DNA from: Aquilaria yunnanensis
Taxonomy: Eukaryota > Streptophyta > Magnoliopsida > Malvales > Thymelaeaceae
Assembly (NCBI GenBank): GCA_039654915.1
Contig: CM077593.1
Location: 82,130,501-82,194,500 of the forward strand
DNA: 64,000 nucleotides
Direction of reading: 5' to 3'
The position numbers and the translations under genes are program-made. Every line of letters begins with the position of its first letter. Within the stretch, counting starts at the first letter, position 1. The notes beneath the pieces are model-generated. The model saw only the letters and a program-made list of their open reading frames with translations, was not told where the DNA came from and did not search any database. This document shows positions 56,961 to 64,000 of this stretch, piece by piece.

Positions 56961-57728
56961 GTGAATAAAATGAAACCATTTATTAGCTCTTTGGTGTCAG
57001 ACTATCAGAATGCTTTTGTTTTTTGGAGTGCTATTCAAGACAATATTATTGTGGCTCGTGAGATGTTCCATGCTATGCACAAGACTTCCAAAACTAGTAG
57101 GGTTCTTGTATACAAAGCAGCTTTGAAATTGGATATGAGCAAAGCATATGATCAGATGGATTGGCTATTCATCAAAAAGGCTTTACAAGCTTTTCAGTTC
57201 TTAAGTGCTTGGATTGAGCTAATCATACAATGTGTTACCACTGTCTTTTTTTCGATATTGGTCAACAGTTGCACAACCCGGTGGTTAACTAAAAAATTAG
57301 GCCTTAGACAAGGAGATCCGTTGTCTTCTTATTTATTCATCCTATTCACTGAACTCTTCTCCAGTTATTTGACTCTTCTCCATGTAACAAAGCAATTAAT
57401 TAGGTTTAGTCCAAGCATCTCAAGTCTTAGGATCAATCATCCATTCTTTATTGTTGATTATTTCCTTTTCTTTCACTCTTCAATTGAGTCAGTTGGAGTT
57501 CTTACGAATGCTCAGGAACTTTATAGACATGCCTCAGGAAAACAAGTGAATCCAAAAAAGTCTAAGTGGGGTTTTAGTAAGAATGGTCCTACATATCAGA
57601 TTATGAATTTAATGCAAATTCTTTTATTTCAAAAAAATTTAGCAATTACTAAATATCCTGGTGCTCCATTAGACCAAAACCTAGGAAGAGTGAGCACTTT
57701 TGGCTTTTTCGTTACTCGTACTCATTAG
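56961..57728 (+). pseudogene. LINE reverse transcriptase core, inactive
   Basis: A 255-codon frame covering fingers and palm of an L1-type reverse transcriptase. The first catalytic Asp region (LDMSKAYDQMDW) is kept, as is RQGDPLSSYLF. The second active-site motif, normally F/Y-A-D-D, reads FIVDYFLFF, so the Asp pair is lost. Upstream in-frame stops cut it off from the rest of the domain. Confidence 0.9.
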
Positions 57729-59060
57729 TGGCTAGAGTCATAGAATTGAAAATTATTAAATCTTGCATGCTAGTTAACTCTGGTACATTCTTCTTTTCCT
57801 ACTTATATGTTGTCAATGTTCAAGGTTCTAATGATAGTTTTGAATAATCTAACAAGAGAATGTGTTTGATTGTGGTGGAATGGATCAAATGACATAAAAG
57901 GCTTTTATTTTAGAAGTATAGCTCTAATTACCCTTCCTTGTGGAATGGGAGGTCTCGATATTTGAGATCTGCATCTTTTTAATTAGGCCTTATTAGCTAG
58001 AACATTCTAATGAATATTCAAAAGTGACTCTTCCTTTGTCAAAAGGGTGTGGTTGGCCAAATATGGTCACAAAAGGTTTATTTTTTATCCAAGAAAAGTG
58101 CACCTTTTGATTACTTAATGTGGAAAGGGCTTTTGTTTGGTAAGGACTTACTAAAGCCTAACATCAAGTGGATTGTTGGGAACGAAGTTGATATAAGTAT
58201 TTGGAGGATTATTGGTTACCAAGTTATCCTCCACCTCTTTCAAAGCTCACATATTGTTAATAGAGATTCAATCAAATAATGGAAGATGTTGGGATAGTGC
58301 AAGGTTGCAAGAATTGTTTCCACCTTATATTATTGATCATATTTTAACTTTAGATGACCAAGGCAGCCCATCAACAACAGATGATTTTTTCTGGTGTAAG
58401 AGCCTAAATGGGGAGTACTCAACCAAATGAGGATATGGGGAGGAGAAATGAGAAAATGCTACACCTGATGGCTTAAGACATTCTAATTGCATAAAACTTA
58501 TATAGGATTCAAATATGTCTCCAAAATTCAATGTTTTTTACGATAAGTCATTAATAATGATCTTCTTTCATCTATTAATTTAGTTAAGCGTGATGTAATA
58601 TCAACCCTAATCTGTTAATTTAGTTGGGCATAGATGTAATATCAACCCTAGTTATTTTCTTTGTAAACTAGAATACGAGTCATTGGATCATTTTTTTTTT
58701 TAATTTCAAGGATCACTTTTAATTTGGGGGCATTCTTAGTTTAGGCTATCTCATCATTCTGTATAGGACCTTTGGCATTTCCTTTCTCAATTATCCTTTC
58801 TCAAAAGGCAAAAGCGTAGTCATAACTTGTTTCTCATGGTAGCTACCTTATGGTTCATTTGGATGAATAAGAACACAACTAAATTTGATTGATCTATTAT
58901 GACTTTAAATCAAAATTTGAGTGTCTGTGATCAACTGCTTAGTGATCTATATGAGTCTAATCGGCTGAAGGGCTTTTGGACCTTTTCTCTATTTAATCCT
59001 CCTATTCCACTCTTCTATAAGTAAAGTTCCTCTTTTTCCTATACTTGTTTATTAGTTTAT

Positions 59061-59513
59061 TTGGTGGATGGAGCATGGAGACCAGCACATTCATTTAGTG
59101 TTGTTGTTTGGCACATCATTTCTCTTGTTGGTAAAGTAGTAAAAAATGTAGGTTCACTTATTGATTTCACTTCTTCTTTAGTTGTGGGAAAGATGATGGC
59201 TATCTTCAGTGCTATATCTTGGATTATTGATTTAGGGTTTAATGCTATTACCATTCTTACTAATAGCTCCAATGTTTTTCTCAATATTATTTGTCCTCAT
59301 AGACCCATAGAGAGAGCTGCTAGACAATTGGTAGAGAAGATACAAGCAGCAGTGCAGCATGTTCTTTCTCTCTATCTAATGTTGGTCTCTACAATGAGGC
59401 TCATCTTTATGCCTATTCTCTTATTTATTAATCTTGTTTCCTCCTTTTTTATGTCTGGGTATCAAAATGAAATAGTTTGCCTCATTTGTTTTTACAAAAT
59501 CACCTTTTCCTAA
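59061..59513 (+). pseudogene. LINE RNase H-like domain (RVT_3)
   Basis: A 150-codon frame starting MVDGAWRPAHSFSVVVWHII, which matches the D-G-A-W opening of the RVT_3 domain at the end of plant LINE ORF2. The downstream part is diverged: the residues that should form the helix with Glu and the later Asp are not convincing. It sits about 1.3 kb after the RT core, as expected. Confidence 0.7.
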
Positions 59514-59515
59514 AT

Positions 59516-60517
59516 ATATTTATAGTTTTAGAATTGTTTAGAATTAAATTATTTATATATGAGAGTCTTTAAAATGAAATTGTTATGATATTAGCATTCA
59601 CGTATAATTCTACTTCAATCACTCTACTAGTTTGTTGCAGCATCTTTATGAAAACATGTTACTAAAAATGATATTTAAAGTATTTAATGGGATGCTCGAA
59701 ACCCTTGGAGATAGTTACACCTGAAAACAAAAACAATGTTAGGGGGACCAATAACTGTGTTTAGGGAAAACAATTCAACACTTGAGTCAGTGACGGTCTA
59801 AAGGAGAAGAATGCTACTTATTGGAAGCTTTAGGCTAATGGGTAGAACATACCTTATCCTCTATCAAAGATGTCTCTTATAGGCCTTAGGATGTGGTGGT
59901 CATCCCGGGAAGCTCCCCTTGTTACTCGACCATCCCTATGATCCTAAGGGTCCTTACTTGATGCGTTTCAAGCCATGCTAATGATTGACCTTGTTAGTTT
60001 ATGAGCCTATAAGCGATGCTCTAACGGACTTTTCCATGTAAGGCCCATGAGAAGGTCTTTAATAGGGCCCACCAATGCCCAATAGGGCATCAATATGCCC
60101 CTAAAGTAAAAGGGAAGGACCTTGGATTTCAAAACTTGAAAGCCAAGGGATGTTTCTGGCATGGCATATATGTGGCACATCAGGATAGGCCTAAGGCATG
60201 GTCTTTTAATGCAAGCATCTTAGTAATGCCCTAAAACTACCCCTAGATTCTTCATTTTTTTTTTCTACTAACATCTTCCCTTTCTGTGAAAATCTTTCCT
60301 ACATCCGTAGCTTTGCAAGAATCCATCCATTGTAACAAAAAGTTATTGAAGAGCTTCTAGCCTTTCTAACTGAGGTAAGAGTTCATCCCTCTTGAAGCCG
60401 TACTAACAATGTATTTATTTTTCTGAATTTCACCCTATGGGCTGAGTTACAGACACCTGTCACCTATGATGTGGTCTCTTTCCCTTGCTAACAATTGATG
60501 TTTATTGACATTTAAAA
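59516..60517. other. Non-coding, possible LTR of the right-hand Gypsy element
   Basis: No coding block. By analogy with 18601-28299, the 3' LTR of the minus-strand element should lie here, to the left of the plus-strand ORF. The sequence does not match the LTRs at 18601 or 27899, and I could not define TG..CA ends. Confidence 0.35.
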
Positions 60518-62000
60518 ATGGCATCCTCTAGAGATAAGGTAGCTTCAAGGACTTCAAACGAAGGCAAGGTTCTAAAACTCTTGAACTTTAAAGAAGCCTT
60601 TTAATTCAAAGGCATTGTCCCCCTCTGGACCTCTTGATCTCTTAAAGAGGGACAACTTCATCCCTTCATCCATAAAGCCCTTGGTCCCTAGGTCCCACAA
60701 CATAGCCTACTCCCCGAATGATCAACCTATCATTTTCACCAAACAATTTATTGCTAGCCTTAGGTTTTCTTTGCACCCCTTTATGAATTTGCAACCATTT
60801 CGGCTTTCCCCTTCCCCAATTGGCCCTTAATGTTTCCCTTCAATTGTTAGGGTTCTTACTTACATGCCATCTCACGGGGACCAAGTTCTTCATGGAGTCC
60901 CTCATTTTTTTCTATTTGCTGGCCCTCACAAAGTCCTCCTCATACTTTTTCAGTTTAAACCCTAATTCTTTTAGTCATGTGACGCTTTAGGACCCTTAAT
61001 TCCTTATCTCAAGGAGGGAATCCATCTTAGAGGACCATGGGTGTTTCTTCTAAGCTCTAACATGGATCTTCTTGTCAATGGATCGCCAAAAGATAGATGA
61101 TGCCCTAATGGGCCTAGTGAAAGAAATCAAAGTTGCTATAGAGTATCATCTTTAGGTAAGCCATCTATGGCCTTTACCTTATTTCCTTATCCAACTCCTG
61201 TTACACTAACCATTCATGTTATCTTAGTTTGCCCTCATTCTTAGTGACATTTCAGGTAAGGTGGGGAAGACTATAGAGGCCAACCAAGGCTTTACGACGA
61301 GAACGATATGCTAAAGGAAGAAGTGTCCTCCCTCTCTAGTAAGGTTATAAAGCTAAAGAAAAACTAGGGTCACTTGAAGAATAAGGTACTAGAATAGGAA
61401 AAGTCCTTTCTTAACTTGTTCCCATGGCTGTTTACCCTAAAGAAGGTGGCATCGGAGATGGAGAAGAGTTTAGAAGGCCACTACTCCTTGTTAGATAAGA
61501 TTTTCCATCAAAAGGTGTAGAGTCTTAGAGGGCAATTAGTCCTCTTAAGCAAGACTGCCAAGGCATCCACAAAGGATGAAAAGCCAAAAAAACCTAAAGG
61601 CTTGAAAAAAAAAGAGTTGGGTGCTCAGGACATTAAGATTGTAAACTTCTAGACACAAAATGCTCTCAACTCCATGGGGATTTGTTTAAGGTAAGGGACG
61701 AAACTGATAGGTGATTTATTAATGAACGCTTTGATGGGTTTGCCTACTACTGCCATTAGGTAGACCAAGCTAACCTTGAGTTAGATCCCCAGGGAGTTAA
61801 TGTCCTAGGGAACCAGAGCTTTTAATATCAAGAGGAAAAACTGGGTGCCAAAACAATGGTTTTCATCCAAGGTAGTGGCTAAAAGCCCTTCCTTCAAGGG
61901 ACAAGCTCTTTTCGTAAATTCATTTTGTCCCTTTAACTTAGGGATTTTATCTGGGTTTAAACAATAAGAACAATATAACTACTAAATGTTTACCTCATTT
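60518..62000 (+). pseudogene. Third copy of the Gypsy-associated (Transposase_28-type) ORF, plus strand
   Basis: ATG at 60518 (MASSRDKVASRTSNEGKVLK) runs 28 codons to a stop. A second frame (60615-60830) carries FIASLRFSLHPFMNLQPFRL. This is the same HPF-type helix as LHFPLHLLVEHIYEQY in the antisense ORF of the first Gypsy element. Further blocks to about 61900 are charged and helical, with many stops. It lies opposite to the pol remnant on the minus strand at 62270-64000, the same relation as in the first element. Confidence 0.6.
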
Positions 62001-62269
62001 TCTTTGATGTTCATGTACTTTTGCTTGTTAATCCTTTCAAATTAAGGTTAATGTTCCAGGGCCCTATTCTCAATGTAGGGGAATTCAATTTTTTGAAGAC
62101 TATCATCTTGAAGTCCTGCCTTTGATATGAGAGACCTTAGTCTTAATGTGGTTTTAATCTAGTAGTAGACTCCCTAAAGTCTTATAGGTCTTAAGCAATT
62201 TTAATAAGTGCTACAAGTTATATATGCATAATTCTTGAATTTCTTTAAGTACTATCACTGAAAGCCAAG

Positions 62270-64000
62270 TACATAAATGATAACAATCTAACCTAAGTAT
62301 ACAAGAGCTAGCAACTTGTAACATAAGTAATAACGCCATAGCTCATCAAAATGCTAGCCTAAGGAACATTCTTCCCAAGGCCTCCTTAAGCCTAAATACT
62401 CATCTTTAAAGCTCCTCTATGACTATCTATAGCCCCTCCAAATTCTTCCTGAGGGCATACTGAGCTAGCTCTCATCTAAAGTGTTTTGCCTTTATGAAAG
62501 TTAGACTACCAAGCTTGATCTCTTTGGGTATGACCTTACTGTCATGGACATTATCATCCTTTGTTTAAAAGCTCTAACATGGAGTCTAGTGTGCTCTTGA
62601 AGCTCCTCCAAAAGATCTAGTTTTGCATGGAGGCCCTGCTCATTCTGCCCTTCATTAAAGATCTAGACCTGAAGTTTTGATTGGATGATTTCCATAAGAT
62701 TAAGGGCTTCCTACCCTATGTGAAAGAGAAAAAATCTCCCCTACAAGCTCTCATGGTGTAGTGTGATAATCCTAAAGGATGGAAGGTAGCCCACTCATCC
62801 ATCTTCCTTTGGTATCTGATAGTTTTTTCTTAGTGTCATCCTTGAAGGTACAATTGGTGATCTTTACTTGCCTATTCAAATGATGGTCAAAGACCATAGG
62901 AAAGTCTAATTTGATATTTCATTTATTTGTGAACTCTTTGACTAAGGTATTTTCTAAATGCTTTCCATTGTTTGCCTCCAAGACTCGAAGATACTCAAAC
63001 AGGAAGAAAATAGTCTTTTATGCAAACTTCTAGATATATGGGCCGTAGAAGTTCTACCTTAACTCATTTAGAGAAGTAGTTTATGGCTACTATGGAATAC
63101 TTCACTCTCTTAGGTGCTATAAGGAAAGCTCCTATCAAGCCAAGCCCTCAAAATTTTAATGGGCAATAATAGTCTAAGGTTTCAATCTTTTTTGACAATA
63201 GTCTATGCACCTTGGTTTTCAACTAATAGGAATGACATTTCCTCACATACTCCCCATTAAAGGGCTTCATAGGCCAAGGAATCCTATCCCAAATCAAATC
63301 TATAGCATGGTTTAGGCATCCTAATAAGGACCTTCTTTCCATCATTCTTTGTCAGGCACCTCTACAAGGGGCTAACCCTTGCAGATATAGATTCTGCTCA
63401 AACAAGGTAAACCAAACCACTCCATTCCTAATGAGCTCCTTAGAAAATTCATCTGTCTCTATATATGGAAGATGGGCTCAGTTTAGTCAACTCTTGTAGA
63501 AGCCTACTTATCACCATCCTTAACCCCTACTTATGACACCATGTGAAGTCTAGTAGCTAAGGCCTTAAATTAAGCTATGTCATTGGTTATGGGGAAGCCA
63601 AACCCTATTTTCCTGACGACTTCCATCTTGTAGGGATTTTTAAAGACCACCTCCGTTCCTTGGTATTTTTCTTCGGATGCCCCGTTCATGACCAATTTAC
63701 ACTTAGGCTTAGGACCCAAAGATTGGCTTGCCTCAGCCAGGTCTTAGGACATTTTTTTGATAAAATCTACCATTTGACTAGATTTATTAACTATATGGGG
63801 CTCATACTAGACATCAAACTAGCTCAATTCAACACATCATTTCCCTAGTCACCTCAAGTGATCTATCTTCAAAAGCATTTTTCAGAGGACCAAATCAATT
63901 CTTACCATATTGCTGTGTGTCCAAAAGTAAGGTCTTAGTTTCATAATGGTGACAATTAGTGCCAACACCGCTTTTTGGATTACTAAATACATGGTCACCG
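62270..64000 (-). pseudogene. Gypsy pol fragment (RNase H to integrase C-terminus), cut by window end
   Basis: Read on the minus strand from the window edge: an RNase H-like start (FVNGASEEKYQGTEVVFKNP, about 63690), then FGFPITNDIA. The integrase zinc-binding and core follow (YSIVAINYFSK about 63100, the place of the V-D-Y-F-(S/T)-K motif). The C-terminal tail (TRLHVRAFKQRMI about 62570) ends near 62280. In the core, the first catalytic Asp is Gly (GLGLIGAF) and stops are frequent. Order and strand mirror the element at 18601-28299. Confidence 0.8.

Larger units (their letters stand above)
56600..59515 (+). mobile_element. L1-type LINE, 5'-truncated and decayed
   Basis: Non-LTR retrotransposon ORF2 in order. 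Reverse transcriptase starts near 56690 (ALGLDGFIPMVFKKYW, then TLIPKN) and continues in the long frame 56961-57728 (LDMSKAYDQMDWLFIKKAL, LGLRQGDPLSSYLFILFTEL). Then comes the zf-RVT-type linker region (GLGIRDLHLFN-like text about 57950). At the end is an RNase H-like domain (59061 onward, VDGAWRPAHSF). The endonuclease and 5' end are missing. No poly(A) tail or target duplication was recognised. Confidence 0.9.

Overview
The window is plant nuclear DNA, most likely from a eudicot. It is AT-rich, its genes have introns with GT..AG borders, and the two intact genes encode plant-type proteins (a mitochondrial calcium uniporter and a group A bZIP factor). Almost everything else is transposable-element DNA: Ty3/Gypsy and Ty1/Copia retrotransposons, an L1-type LINE, a CACTA element, several hAT-like and Mutator-like elements and small MITEs, many nested and most decayed. 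I see no rRNA, tRNA, CRISPR or bacterial-type operon. The species cannot be named from sequence alone.

Layout. 1-6250: decayed transposon-like sequence without a gene. 6256-6566: a Stowaway MITE. 7728-10053 (minus): a complete two-exon calcium uniporter gene. 11463-33680: a tandem segmental duplication of three units (the third truncated), pulled apart by a 2.9-kb CACTA element (14446-17362), a 9.7-kb Ty3/Gypsy element (18601-28299) sitting in an AT-rich minisatellite, and hAT-like elements (30531-31885, 32825-33544). 34900-41346: a retrotransposon graveyard with an antisense-ORF fragment and a minus-strand Copia gag split by a 1.4-kb insertion. 41715-44818: hairpin and long-inverted-repeat MITEs, one nested in another. 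46156-49279: a 3.1-kb hAT element with a broken BED-finger transposase. 49475-50591 (plus): a three-exon bZIP gene whose promoter begins where the hAT element ends. 51681-55710: a Mutator-type MITE with a perfect 9-bp target duplication, then a hAT-like element containing a Mutator-like element. About 56600-59515: a 5'-truncated LINE. 60518-64000: part of a second Gypsy element of the same general layout, in the opposite orientation.

The two host genes are unrelated and do not form a pathway. The most informative part is the transposon archaeology. The duplicated units supply an empty site that dates the CACTA insertion after the duplication. Two hAT elements share termini, promoter and N-terminal coding sequence. 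Three separate places carry a Gypsy-associated ORF that, where the neighbouring pol gene is visible, lies antisense to it. No new defence or metabolic system is evident. The best candidates for follow-up are the antisense ORF family, the hAT-bZIP promoter junction, and the overlapping upstream ATG in the bZIP leader.
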